From Clostridia bacterium (lineage in GTDB: Bacteria; Bacillota; Clostridia; Oscillospirales; CAG-272): DNA of 17,558 nt. The DNA lies in the NCBI GenBank assembly GCA_017461825.1, contig JAFTXB010000227.1:1-17558 (forward strand), in the 5' to 3' direction. Shown here piece after piece: positions 1-7,452 of the stretch. Each line of letters opens with the position of its first letter. The stretch's first letter is position 1. A program made the translations under genes and the position numbers. The notes beneath the pieces are model-generated. The model was not told the origin of the DNA. It was given only the letters and a program-made list of their open reading frames with translations, and ran no database searches.

Positions 1-11
1 CAGAAAGGCAG

Positions 12-725
12 GTGCATGCTTTGGAAACCGAAATCAGAAAAAAGCTACTGTCCATGAAAGACGCACAATACGCACAGTTTCAACGCAAGCTGATGCCCAC
101 GGTCGATCCCGTGCGCGTGATCGGTGTGCGCATTCCCGACATCCGCCGCCTTGCGAAAACCTATTACGGTACGGAGGAATCCAAGAGCTTTCTCGCCGCC
201 CTCCCTCATGCGCTGTATGACGAGGACAACCTCCACGGAGCCCTGCTCGATCGCATCCCCGATTTCGATACCGCGATCCATGAGGTCGAGCGATTTCTCC
301 CCTACATCGACAACTGGGCGACCTGCGACCTCTTTTGCCCCAAAATTCTTTTGCAAAAGCCCGATAGCTTGCTGTCGCACATCAAAAGTTGGCTCCGCTC
401 GGACAAGGTATACACCGTGCGCTATGGGCTGGTTCGGCTCACAGCTTGGTATCTTGACGATGCGCGTTTTACCCCCGAGATCCTCTCGCTTGCCGCACAA
501 GTTAGGGGCGAGGACTATTACATAAACATGGCGCAGGCGTGGTTTTTCTCCATGGCGCTTGCCAAGCAATACGATGCAACCATCCCCTATCTCACCGAGC
601 AAAGGCTTGATGCGTGGGTGCACAACAAAGCGATCCAAAAAGCGATAGAGAGCTATCAAATATCCACCGAAATAAAAGCATATCTCAAAACCTTAAAGCG
701 TGCCGTAAAAGGAGAACCGACATGA
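12..725 (+). CDS. DNA alkylation repair protein, AlkD-like DNA glycosylase
   Basis: This 237-residue, all-helical protein resembles the AlkD family (HEAT-like repeat glycosylases that excise N3- and N7-alkylated purines), and its length matches AlkD. The residues I would align by memory with the AlkD active site are W102 and D106 in NWATCD, R137 in TVRYGLVRL, and W177 in AQAWFFSMALAKQY. The start is uncertain. GTG at 12 has only a short AAAGG upstream, TTG at 21 is an alternative, and a start left of the window cannot be excluded. The stop codon overlaps the ATG of the Nudix gene (ATGA, 722-725), so the two are co-transcribed and probably translationally coupled. That pairing fits repair of damaged bases plus clean-up of damaged nucleotides. 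Family assignment is firm; the exact lesion specificity is inferred. Confidence 0.88.
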   Translation: MHALETEIRKKLLSMKDAQYAQFQRKLMPTVDPVRVIGVRIPDIRRLAKTYYGTEESKSFLAALPHALYDEDNLHGALLDRIPDFDTAIHEVERFLPYIDNWATCDLFCPKILLQKPDSLLSHIKSWLRSDKVYTVRYGLVRLTAWYLDDARFTPEILSLAAQVRGEDYYINMAQAWFFSMALAKQYDATIPYLTEQRLDAWVHNKAIQKAIESYQISTEIKAYLKTLKRAVKGEPT

Positions 726-1231
726 AAATGACCACCCTTTGCTACCCCGAGCGCGACGGAAAATACCTGATGCTCCATCGCACAAAAAAGAAACGTGACG
801 AAAATCATGACAAATGGATCGGAGTGGGCGGAAAATTTGAAGCAAACGAAAGCCCCGAGGACTGTATGCGGCGCGAGGTGTTGGAGGAAACGGGCTTGAC
901 CGTGACAAAATTCCGTTACCGTGGCATCGTGACCTTCGTGTCCGACGAGTGGGGCTGTGAATATATGCACCTGTTTGAGGTGACCGACTGGACGGGTGAC
1001 CTCAAGGAATGCGACGAGGGCGAGCTTGCATGGATCGACAAAAGCCGGCTGTTTGAGCTTACCATGTGGGAGGGCGACCGCATCTTTTTGAAGCTTCTCG
1101 ACTCCGACGAGCCCTTCTTCTCGCTCAAGCTGACCTACAGCGGCGAAACTCTGACAGGGGCTGTGCTCAACGGGACCCCGCTCAATATTGCCTCCCAAAA
1201 AAGTAAATGCGCAAAATCCTCATGCATATGA
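722..1231 (+). CDS. Nudix hydrolase (MutT-like, likely 8-oxo-dGTP diphosphatase)
   Basis: A 169-residue protein with a complete Nudix box: G, five residues, E (NES), seven residues, then REVLEETGL, matching Gx5Ex7REUxEExGU. Nudix enzymes cleave nucleoside diphosphates linked to another group using Mg2+ bound by the REVLEE glutamates. The layout, with an N-terminal MTTLCYPERDGKYLMLHR strand and GVGGKFE before the box, is typical of the bacterial 8-oxo-dGTP diphosphatase group. The substrate cannot be fixed from sequence. ATG 722 is chosen over the in-frame upstream ATG at 614 because AAAGGAG (708-714) sits 7 bases before it and because it overlaps the upstream stop by ATGA. It forms an operon with the AlkD-like gene. 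The next gene's promoter begins 12 bases after its stop. Confidence 0.9.
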   Translation: MKMTTLCYPERDGKYLMLHRTKKKRDENHDKWIGVGGKFEANESPEDCMRREVLEETGLTVTKFRYRGIVTFVSDEWGCEYMHLFEVTDWTGDLKECDEGELAWIDKSRLFELTMWEGDRIFLKLLDSDEPFFSLKLTYSGETLTGAVLNGTPLNIASQKSKCAKSSCI

Positions 1232-1243
1232 TGAAAATACATA

Positions 1244-1272
1244 TTGATTTTTTATAAGAACCGCGATATAAT
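1244..1272 (+). promoter_or_regulatory. Sigma-A promoter for the GH2 glycosidase
   Basis: TTGATT at 1244-1249, a 17-base spacer and a perfect TATAAT at 1267-1272. It lies just after the Nudix stop and 70 bases before the GH2 start. The expected transcription start is about 1279. This shows the glycosidase has its own promoter rather than relying on read-through from the repair operon. Confidence 0.75.
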
Positions 1273-1288
1273 ATAAGGAGAACATAAA

Positions 1289-1345
1289 ATGTCCGAGCTT
1301 TTTGCGGCTCATTACAAAGAAATAAAAAAGGAGAGATCATCATGA
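1289..1345 (+). CDS. Possible 18-codon leader peptide coupled to the GH2 gene
   Basis: A short frame encodes MSELFAAHYKEIKKERSS. Its TGA (1343-1345) overlaps the GH2 ATG (1342-1344) in the order ATGA, and AAGGAG at 1275-1280 lies 8 bases before its ATG, both hallmarks of translational coupling. The caveat is that this AAGGAG lies between the -10 box and the predicted transcription start (about 1279). Transcripts from that promoter would therefore mostly lack it, leaving the leader poorly translated or nearly leaderless. The 3' end of the frame contains the GH2 ribosome binding site (AAGGAG, 1328-1333). I see no run of regulatory codons as in classical attenuators. It may be chance. Confidence 0.3.
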   Translation: MSELFAAHYKEIKKERSS

Positions 1346-3081
1346 TTCCAAGAATTGAACATCCCAATCCGCAATTTGAAAGAAAAAACTGGATCAACCT
1401 CAACGGCGAGTGGGAATTTGAAAGCGACCGCGCAGTCAGCGGTATCGCTCGCAAGCTCTATGAAAAAGCTCATCTCGACGGCAAGATCACCGTTCCCTTC
1501 TGCCCCGAAAGCGAGCTCTCGGGCGTTGGCGACCGCGATTTCCACCACTGCGTGTGGTACCGCCGCGACATTGAGATCCCCGCTGATTGGAAGGGCGGCA
1601 GAGTGCTGCTGCACTTCGGTGCCGTTGACCATATCGCACATATCTATGTCAACTCCAAAGAGGTCTGCGTGCACGTTGGCGGCTACGCCTCCTTTACGGT
1701 CGACATCACCGACGCGCTTTGCGACGGTGTCAACAGCCTTTGCGTTTGCGCCATCGACGAGGACGGCAACCCCAAGTACGGTCACGGAAAACAGTCGCCC
1801 TGGTTTAATTCCAAAGGCTGCCACTACACCCGTGTCACAGGTATCTGGCAGACGGTTTGGCTGGAGTACGTTCCCACCTCTTACATCAAGAGCTTTAAGC
1901 TGATCCCCGATATTGAAAACTGCACCCTTGGTGTTTCGGCTCAGCTGTGCGGCGCGGGTACACTCAACCTCGAAGCATCCTACGAGGGCAAGGTCGTTGG
2001 CACGCTTTCACTCAAGACTGCGCGCGGCGGCTATGTCAGTGGCACAATGGCGCTCTCCGAGCTGCATCTGTGGGAGGTTGGCATCGGCCGCCTCTACGAC
2101 CTGAAGCTGACCTTTGGCGACGACACCGTTGCATCCTACTTCGGTATGCGCAGCACCGAGCTTGACGGCTACCGCTATCTGCTCAACGGCAAGTCGGTCT
2201 TCCAGCGTCTCGTGCTCGATCAGGGCTTCTATCCCGACGGCATCTACACCGCTCCCTCGGAAGAGGCACTTGTAAACGATATTCAGCTCTCACTTGACGC
2301 AGGCTTTAACGGCGCGCGTCTGCACGAAAAGGTGTTTGAGCCCCGCTTCCTCTACCACGCCGACCGCATGGGCTACCTCGTTTGGGGTGAGTACGGAAAC
2401 TGGGGCATGGATTGCTCCAATACCGACGTCATCGCCCCTTTCTGCAACGAATGGGCGGAAATCATTGACCGCGACTTCAACCACCCCTCGATCATCGGCT
2501 GGTGCCCCATGAACGAAACCTGGGACCACAACAACGAGAGAGGACAAAACAACGAGGTGCTCCGCACCTTCTACCGCCAGACCAAGGCGGCAGACCCCAC
2601 CCGTCCCTGCATCGACACCAGCGGAAACTACCACGTGGAGACCGACATCTTTGACCTGCACGATTACATTCAGGAGCCCGAAAACTTCTCGGTTCCCTAT
2701 CTTGCAAAGACCCCCGAAGAAATGATCGAGCTTTACACCAAAACGCATGAAAAAGCAATGAAGCGTCAAAAGGGCGTTTATATCTCCGGACAGCCCGTGT
2801 TCCTCAGCGAATACGGTGGCATCAAGTGGGATGTCAACTCGGGCAACGCCAATGCATGGGGCTACGGAAACGCACCGCAGACCGCGGAAGAATTCTTGGA
2901 TCGCTACAAGCGACTGACCGACGCTCTGCTGGATTGCCCCTATATGCTCGGCTTCTGTTACACCCAGCTTTACGACGTGGAGCAGGAAACGAACGGCCTT
3001 TACACCTACGGGCGTGAACCCAAGTTCGATATGGCATACTTCAAAGAGGTCAACTCCCGCCGCGCCGCGATCGAGGATTGA
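1342..3081 (+). CDS. Glycoside hydrolase family 2 enzyme (beta-galactosidase/beta-glucuronidase-like)
   Basis: A 579-residue GH2 protein. An N-terminal sugar-binding jelly-roll domain covers about 1-180 (LNGEWEF, VWYRRDIEIP, HFGAVDHIAHIYVN, GIWQTVWLE). An immunoglobulin-like domain follows at about 181-275 and a TIM barrel at about 276-579. The acid/base is predicted to be E392 in GWCPMNETWD and the nucleophile E490 in FLSEYGGIKW, the two conserved GH2 glutamates. The family removes non-reducing beta-linked sugars by a retaining mechanism; galactoside, glucuronide or another specificity cannot be decided here. There is no signal peptide, so it should act in the cytoplasm on imported oligosaccharides. 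It is shorter than LacZ and close to the compact beta-glucuronidase-like class. ATG 1342 has AAGGAG 8 bases upstream. It has its own promoter and terminator, and no transporter or regulator is adjacent. Confidence 0.92.
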   Translation: MIPRIEHPNPQFERKNWINLNGEWEFESDRAVSGIARKLYEKAHLDGKITVPFCPESELSGVGDRDFHHCVWYRRDIEIPADWKGGRVLLHFGAVDHIAHIYVNSKEVCVHVGGYASFTVDITDALCDGVNSLCVCAIDEDGNPKYGHGKQSPWFNSKGCHYTRVTGIWQTVWLEYVPTSYIKSFKLIPDIENCTLGVSAQLCGAGTLNLEASYEGKVVGTLSLKTARGGYVSGTMALSELHLWEVGIGRLYDLKLTFGDDTVASYFGMRSTELDGYRYLLNGKSVFQRLVLDQGFYPDGIYTAPSEEALVNDIQLSLDAGFNGARLHEKVFEPRFLYHADRMGYLVWGEYGNWGMDCSNTDVIAPFCNEWAEIIDRDFNHPSIIGWCPMNETWDHNNERGQNNEVLRTFYRQTKAADPTRPCIDTSGNYHVETDIFDLHDYIQEPENFSVPYLAKTPEEMIELYTKTHEKAMKRQKGVYISGQPVFLSEYGGIKWDVNSGNANAWGYGNAPQTAEEFLDRYKRLTDALLDCPYMLGFCYTQLYDVEQETNGLYTYGREPKFDMAYFKEVNSRRAAIED

Positions 3082-3092
3082 TCCAAAGAATC

Positions 3093-3133
3093 AAAAAAGG
3101 ATATTCCGTCAAATCGATGGAATATCCTTTTTT
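3093..3133. terminator. Bidirectional intrinsic terminator between GH2 and rny
   Basis: Perfect 15-base arms, AAAAAAGGATATTCC (3093-3107) and its complement (3119-3133), flank an 11-base loop. Because the arm begins with A6 and ends with T6, it gives a stem plus U-tract on both strands. It can end the GH2 transcript rightwards and the rny transcript leftwards. Confidence 0.9.
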
Positions 3134-3157
3134 CTTTGAGGTTTTTGAGCCTCATTT

Positions 3158-3225
3158 ATACGGACGCCGCTATGCGGCGGTATTTCATCATAGCCATATG
3201 TATGATAAATTCCGTTGTGTCGGAA
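3158..3225. repeat. Cluster of three consecutive inverted repeats (unknown intergenic element)
   Basis: Three hairpin-forming inverted repeats follow one another between the terminator and the rny stop. The first is ATAC-gga-CGCCGC, loop TAT, GCGGCG-GTAT (3158-3183). The second is ATTT(c)ATCATA with TATGATAAAT (3182-3210, one bulged base, 8-base loop). The third is TTCCG with CGGAA (3210-3225, 6-base loop). None has a proper U-tract on the plus strand. The packing, with shared boundary bases, resembles a compact structured repeat or small miniature element more than a terminator. Only one copy is present in the window, so mobility or multiplicity is not shown. Confidence 0.45.
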
Positions 3226-3234
3226 AAAGTTAGG

Positions 3235-4776
3235 TTATTTCGCGTAGTCTACGGCGCGGGTCTCCCGAATCAGGTGTAGCTTGATCTGACCCGGATACTT
3301 CACTTCTTCTTCAATCTTCTTTGCCATCTCTCGGGCAATCAGCTTCATGCCCTCGTCATTGACCACTTCGGGTTTAACCATTACGCGGATCTCACGGCCT
3401 GCCTGAATGGCGTACGCCTTATCCACACCCTGGAAGCTGACAGCAACCTCTTCCAGCTTTTGCAAACGCTTGATATAGTTCTCCATATCCTCGCGTCGAG
3501 CTCCCGGTCTTGCCGCAGATACCGCGTCTGCCGCTTGTACCAGAATTGCAACGATGGTTTTGGGTTCCACATCGTTGTGGTGCGCTTCGATCGCATGTAT
3601 GACCTCCGCGCTTTCTTTGTACTTTCTTGCCGCATTGACACCCAACTCTACGTGAGAGCCTTCCATGTCCTGCGGAAAAGCCTTACCAATGTCATGGAGC
3701 AAGCCTGCACGGCGTGCAAGTGCTCCGTCAACGCCCAACTCATCAGCCATCATACCTGCAAGCCACGCAACTTCAATCGAGTGTTGCAGTACGTTCTGAC
3801 CGTAGCTGGTACGGTAGCGCAAGCGTCCCAAAAGCTTGACCAGCTCGGGATGAATACCGTGAACCCCAACATCAAATGTCGAGCGCTCACCTGCCTGCTT
3901 GATTACAGCATCCACCTCACGGCGCGCCTTTTCCACCATTTCCTCAATACGGGCAGGATGAATACGGCCGTCCGCAATCAACTTTTCAAGTGCCAATCTT
4001 GCCACCTCACGACGCACGGGATCAAAACCTGATACCGTAATCGCCTCGGGCGTGTCATCAATAATCAGCTCAACACCCGTCAGCGTTTCCAGCTTTTGAA
4101 TGTTTCTGCCCTCACGTCCGATGATGCGTCCCTTCATTTCCTCATTGGGGAGTGACACCACCGAAATGGTGGACTCGGTCACGTGATCTGCGGCACATCT
4201 CTGAATCGCCATGGAAAGAATATTTCTTGCCTTTGTATCCGCTTCTTCTTTAAAGCGAGTCTCCAGCTCGTCCAGCTTTTGCGCTATCTCGTGCGTGGTT
4301 TCGGACTCCACACGTGCCAGCAATTCTTCCTTTGCCTGATCAACCGTGTAACCGGAGATCTCCTCCAACCGTTTGAGATGCTGTGCCAAAACCTCGTTGA
4401 TCTGCTCACGCAAAACGTCGTTTGCCTTCAGCTTTTCGTCCAGTTGTTCGTTTTTTCGTTCCAGCGTTTCGGTCTTCTTATCCAGATTTTCTTCCTTCTG
4501 GTTGATTCTGCGCTCCTGACGGGAAACCTCGGCACGGCGCTCCTTGAGCTCGCGCTCGGCTTCATTGCGCAACCGAAGCGTTTCTTCCTTTGCCTCAAGC
4601 AAAGCCTCTTTCTTTTTGGCCTCGGCACCTTTTGCGCCTTCCTCCAAAATTCGCTTTGCCTCAGCTTCAGCAGAACCGATCTTTGCCTCACCGATCCGCT
4701 TGCGGATCAAAAAACCGATGAGAACACCGACCGCCAGTGCAACGACACCTACGATGATCGGAATAACAAATTCCAT
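3235..4776 (-). CDS. rny: Ribonuclease Y
   Basis: A 513-residue RNase Y, the membrane-anchored endoribonuclease that initiates mRNA decay in many Firmicutes. In order: an N-terminal membrane helix (about 3-24, VIPIIVGVVALAVGVLIGFLI); a long charged coiled coil (about 30-190, rich in E, K, R); a KH RNA-binding domain with GRIIGREGRN (about 217-226); and an HD phosphohydrolase domain with the metal-binding LLHDIGKA (about 360-367) and an upstream QHSIEVAWL histidine. The length is the usual one for the family. ATG 4776 is preceded by AAGGAGGTG, an almost perfect ribosome binding site. A consensus promoter lies about 75 bases upstream, so expression is probably constitutive and independent of the nagA operon. 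Nothing is truncated. Confidence 0.97.
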   Translation of the reverse strand: MEFVIPIIVGVVALAVGVLIGFLIRKRIGEAKIGSAEAEAKRILEEGAKGAEAKKKEALLEAKEETLRLRNEAERELKERRAEVSRQERRINQKEENLDKKTETLERKNEQLDEKLKANDVLREQINEVLAQHLKRLEEISGYTVDQAKEELLARVESETTHEIAQKLDELETRFKEEADTKARNILSMAIQRCAADHVTESTISVVSLPNEEMKGRIIGREGRNIQKLETLTGVELIIDDTPEAITVSGFDPVRREVARLALEKLIADGRIHPARIEEMVEKARREVDAVIKQAGERSTFDVGVHGIHPELVKLLGRLRYRTSYGQNVLQHSIEVAWLAGMMADELGVDGALARRAGLLHDIGKAFPQDMEGSHVELGVNAARKYKESAEVIHAIEAHHNDVEPKTIVAILVQAADAVSAARPGARREDMENYIKRLQKLEEVAVSFQGVDKAYAIQAGREIRVMVKPEVVNDEGMKLIAREMAKKIEEEVKYPGQIKLHLIRETRAVDYAK

Positions 4777-4850
4777 AAAACACCTCCTTATTATTCTTTC
4801 TTTTTTGTATGAATGAATTACCTGCGGTTTGGTAAGATCATACTTCTTTT

Positions 4851-4879
4851 ATTATACACAAATTCGCCCTCATTGTCAA
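4851..4879 (-). promoter_or_regulatory. Consensus sigma-A promoter for rny
   Basis: Read on the minus strand: TTGACA (4879-4874), a 17-base spacer and TATAAT (4856-4851), a perfect match to both hexamers. The predicted start near 4844 leaves an untranslated leader of about 68 bases before the rny ATG. Confidence 0.88.
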
Positions 4880-4934
4880 GACCTATCGGACTCATTTTTC
4901 GACTGTTTCCAAACTTTTTACAAAATGGAAGGGC

Positions 4935-5492
4935 TTACAATTTTGATTCCTGCCACAGATAATAGCGTCCCTTTGCGGCGCGGACAAGAAGAAATACGGC
5001 AAAAGCCAAAAGGATTCCAAGCACCACAACAGGTCCCTGCTCAACCGCGCGGTTTGCATTTGACAGCACCGCGGTTTCTCCGTCAACCGTAACGGCAACC
5101 CGCGTCACGCGAGTAAATGAATCAAGGCTCTCCCACGATTCATAAAGTTCCTCTCCGGTTCTGGGCGGAAGCACAAAGCCTTCCAACTCCACCTCACGTC
5201 CCGCATCCTCGCCCTTAACCGTAACCGTTACACGCTCAACCGTGATCACATCATCGGTAGGATTAAACAAAACACCGCTAATGGCAGAAATATAATTTTG
5301 CTGTGTCTTGTTGATCAGTGCCGAGGAAACGGCAACACTCTCTTTCACCGTGATACCGGTACTCCCGGTTGCGGGAATGCATTCAAGAAGCAACAAAATC
5401 GCAAAAAGCAACGCCAAAAGCCCCCATAAAACGATCTGCAAGTTTTTCAAAAGGCAATCTTTTTTCAAGCTCTTTTCATTTATGTTTTCCAT
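4935..5492 (-). CDS. Two-helix membrane protein of unknown function, downstream of nagA
   Basis: I do not recognise the family of this 185-residue protein. Two membrane helices are clear: about 18-38 (LQIVLWGLLALLFAILLLLE) and about 153-173 (GPVVVLGILLAFAVFLLVRAA). The roughly 110 residues between them are beta-rich and polar, with VERVTVTVKG and VTRVAVTVDGE, and look like an exterior Ig- or beta-sandwich-type domain. The short KGRYYLWQESKL tail would then be cytoplasmic, as would the N terminus. The start ATG 5492 has AAGGAG that overlaps the nagA stop (TATAAGGAG), so it is translated from the nagA message. Nothing ties it mechanistically to amino-sugar metabolism beyond this coupling. No good terminator separates it from the rny promoter. 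Confidence 0.85.
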   Translation of the reverse strand: MENINEKSLKKDCLLKNLQIVLWGLLALLFAILLLLECIPATGSTGITVKESVAVSSALINKTQQNYISAISGVLFNPTDDVITVERVTVTVKGEDAGREVELEGFVLPPRTGEELYESWESLDSFTRVTRVAVTVDGETAVLSNANRAVEQGPVVVLGILLAFAVFLLVRAAKGRYYLWQESKL

Positions 5493-5506
5493 ACTTTTCC
5501 AACTCC

Positions 5507-6625
5507 TTATACGAGCTCGCCACCGTTGTAAATAATGGCAATATCCATGCAGTCGTCGATCAAAAGCAGATCGGCACGCTTGCCGGGCTCAATCGAACCA
5601 ACCGTTTTATCGATTCCCACCATACGTGCGGGATTGACCGTTGCGCAGGCAACCGCGTCGGCAAACGAAGCACCCGCAAATTTCATCAGATTTTTTACAC
5701 CGTCCCAAAGATCCAGCGTGCTGCCCGCCAATGCTCCGTCTCCCGTAACAGCGCGTCCGTCCTTGAGATAAACCGGCTGTCCCGCAATCGAATAGGTTCC
5801 GTCGGGACATCCCGTCCCCTCCATCGAATCTGTAATCAATACGGTACGGTCCTCTCCAAGACATTTGTAGGCAAGCGCCACCATCTCGGGACAGATATGC
5901 ATACCGTCAACGATCAGTTCCCCATATCCTCCGCCACAAAAGGCAACGCCAACAGGGCCAGCCTCTCGGTGATGCAAGGGAGGCATCGCATTATAGAGAT
6001 GCGTAAACGATCTCACACCGCGCTCAATGGCAACTCGGGTCTGCTCAGCCGTAGCGGCGGTATGCCCCAATCCCATCGTAGCGCCATAGCGTCTCGCGGT
6101 CTCCGCAAAGGAGCCGTCCTCGTCCAATTCAAACGCCGCGCTGACATGGCACGGAATATCGATCTGCTTCAAAAATTCCTCCAGCTCTGCGGCATTCGGC
6201 TTTGCAAGAAGCTCTGCGGCATGTGCCCCCCGCTTTTGGGAATTGAGGTAACGCCCTTCGAAATGGATCCCCTCAAAGCCTGCGGCTTGGATATTACGAA
6301 TGGCTCTCGTCCATTCCTCCACCGTGCCCGAGGCAAGCGTGGCAAACACAGAAGTAACGCCATGACACGCATAATCAAGCTTCATTTTCTTCATTTCTTC
6401 GACATTCGCCGTGCAAAAATCATATCCGGCTCTGCCGTGTGTATGTACATCAATGAGCCCGGGAATCACAGTCATCCCCGTAGCATTGACAATATGATCG
6501 GGCATGACCCCGTTGCACGCATCACCGACAGCCAAAATCGTGCCGTCCTCCCAAAGAACCGCACAATCTTTTTTGACCGTTCTGTCGGCAAACCATACAT
6601 CGCCGCCCAAAAGGAGTGTTTTCAT
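5507..6625 (-). CDS. nagA: N-acetylglucosamine-6-phosphate deacetylase
   Basis: A 372-residue amidohydrolase-fold enzyme that converts GlcNAc-6-P to GlcN-6-P plus acetate, the first committed step of cytoplasmic GlcNAc use and cell-wall amino-sugar recycling. Visible motifs are the metal HxH (H61, H63 in GLIDVHTHG), the metal-binding E123 in HFEGRYLN, H188 in GLGHTA, H209 in FTHLYNAM followed by PPLHHREAGPVG for substrate phosphate and sugar, and the catalytic D266 in LITDSMEGTG. The start is set at 6625, preceded by CGGAGGTG. The in-frame ATG at 6658 abuts the promoter's -10 box and would not be transcribed. The usual EGPF after the metal strand reads EGRY here, which is odd. No nagB is nearby. 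It forms an operon with the membrane protein downstream. Confidence 0.93.
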   Translation of the reverse strand: MKTLLLGGDVWFADRTVKKDCAVLWEDGTILAVGDACNGVMPDHIVNATGMTVIPGLIDVHTHGRAGYDFCTANVEEMKKMKLDYACHGVTSVFATLASGTVEEWTRAIRNIQAAGFEGIHFEGRYLNSQKRGAHAAELLAKPNAAELEEFLKQIDIPCHVSAAFELDEDGSFAETARRYGATMGLGHTAATAEQTRVAIERGVRSFTHLYNAMPPLHHREAGPVGVAFCGGGYGELIVDGMHICPEMVALAYKCLGEDRTVLITDSMEGTGCPDGTYSIAGQPVYLKDGRAVTGDGALAGSTLDLWDGVKNLMKFAGASFADAVACATVNPARMVGIDKTVGSIEPGKRADLLLIDDCMDIAIIYNGGELV

Positions 6626-6658
6626 ACGCACACCTCCGAAATAATAGTTTTCAAACAT

Positions 6659-6687
6659 ATTATATCACCTTTTTTCCGTTTATGCAA
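6659..6687 (-). promoter_or_regulatory. Sigma-A promoter for the nagA operon
   Basis: On the minus strand: TTGCAT (6687-6682), a 17-base spacer and TATAAT (6664-6659). The predicted start near 6652 lies downstream of the ATG at 6658, which confirms translation from ATG 6625. Confidence 0.8.
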
Positions 6688-6730
6688 GGGATTTACAAAA
6701 ACATTCACGGAAAAGAAACAGACTTGTCCG

Positions 6731-6759
6731 TTCTAATATTCCAAGACACGGCATATGAT
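6731..6759 (+). promoter_or_regulatory. Weak candidate promoter for the hypothetical gene at 6792
   Basis: TTCTAA (6731-6736), a 17-base spacer and TATGAT (6754-6759). The -35 matches consensus at only three of six bases; the -10 matches at five. It is the best candidate in the 133-base gap between the divergent nagA and hypothetical genes. Confidence 0.3.
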
Positions 6760-6791
6760 AGGGATAAACAAAAGAAAAAGGAGACAATACC

Positions 6792-7331
6792 ATGCCGGAT
6801 ACCAAAAACCCATTGCTTTCACTTTCCGAACTCTGCCGTTTAACCGCCGTTCACTTAAAAGATGCCATATGCAACGAATGTCACACCTGTGCAGCCGATA
6901 TATCCGATCTCAACCGTGTCATGCTGTCCGAACTTGCCGATATCGAGCGTCACACTGCCGAGGGAATTTGCACGCCTCACACCCTGCATCTGGCGCATGC
7001 ACTGGGTGAATGCGTCAGCCGTGCCTTCTCCGCGGCACTTTTGTTGCCGTCAAGCATTCCGCCATTGCCGCCCCTTGTTGAAGAAGCAACCTGCAACGCG
7101 CAGCTTGCCGTTTTTCCGGAGCAGCTTCTCACAACGCTCTCCGAGCTCGACCGCTTTCCCTTCTATTCCCTTCACTTATGCGCAAACAAGGCACGAGGCG
7201 CGCACGCAATGCTTCTCAACAATTACATAGCCACCGACGGCGGAAAATGGCTGCTCCCCCTCTCTTATGCGCTGGAGGCACACCGCAATGTTTTGGAAAG
7301 AACCTGCGGGCTTTTGATGGAGCGAACCTGA
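6792..7331 (+). CDS. Hypothetical protein with an N-terminal CxxCxxC cluster
   Basis: I do not recognise the family of this 179-residue protein. It appears soluble and mostly helical, without signal peptide or membrane segment. Near the N terminus is ICNECHTC (C27, C30, C33), preceded by C15 and H21. Several histidines follow (DIERHTAEG, TPHTLHLAHALGEC), so metal or cluster binding is possible but unproven. A proline-rich turn (SSIPPLPPL) splits it into two helical halves. The ATG is well supported by AAGGAGA (6778-6784) 7 bases upstream. It is divergent from nagA and is followed by the separately promoted pfl unit, so it is probably monocistronic. Its codon pattern (frequent C or G at third positions) is like that of a real gene, not a shadow. 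Confidence 0.8.
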   Translation: MPDTKNPLLSLSELCRLTAVHLKDAICNECHTCAADISDLNRVMLSELADIERHTAEGICTPHTLHLAHALGECVSRAFSAALLLPSSIPPLPPLVEEATCNAQLAVFPEQLLTTLSELDRFPFYSLHLCANKARGAHAMLLNNYIATDGGKWLLPLSYALEAHRNVLERTCGLLMERT

Positions 7332-7403
7332 CGCACTCACATTTTTCACAAAAGCCTTTCTTCAAAAAAGTCGATTCTTGGCGGTGTTTTTTTAGAAATG
7401 GAA

Positions 7404-7432
7404 TTGACAAACGCAAAAAAATTCGGTATAAT
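7404..7432 (+). promoter_or_regulatory. Consensus sigma-A promoter for the pflBA operon
   Basis: TTGACA (7404-7409), 17 bases, TATAAT (7427-7432), perfect in both hexamers. The start near 7439 places the whole ZTP aptamer in the 5' leader. A very strong promoter suggests control is exercised after initiation, at the riboswitch terminator. Confidence 0.9.
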
Positions 7433-7452
7433 ATAAGAGAACCTTTTACATA

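Noticed and set aside
614..721. Upstream in-frame ATG for the Nudix gene at 614
   Set aside because: It would overlap over 100 bases of the AlkD-like gene and lacks a ribosome site; ATG 722 has one and starts the Nudix fold directly.
3460..4812. Plus-strand frames of 190 and 209 codons opposite rny
   Set aside because: They are antisense to a complete RNase Y, without domains or ribosome sites.
4907..4930. Possible terminator after the two-TM protein gene (TTCCA/TGGAA)
   Set aside because: Only a 5-base stem with a 14-base loop and no T-tract, so it is not a credible intrinsic terminator.
5369..6736. A 455-codon open frame on the plus strand opposite nagA and its partner
   Set aside because: It is antisense to two well-supported genes, its translation is rich in Arg/His/Ser with no domain, and it has no ribosome binding site. 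It is a by-product of the codon bias of the real genes.
7365..7394. A6 ... T7 segment after the 6792 gene as a terminator
   Set aside because: Only the A and T runs pair; the inner bases (GTCGA and CGGTG) do not form a stem.
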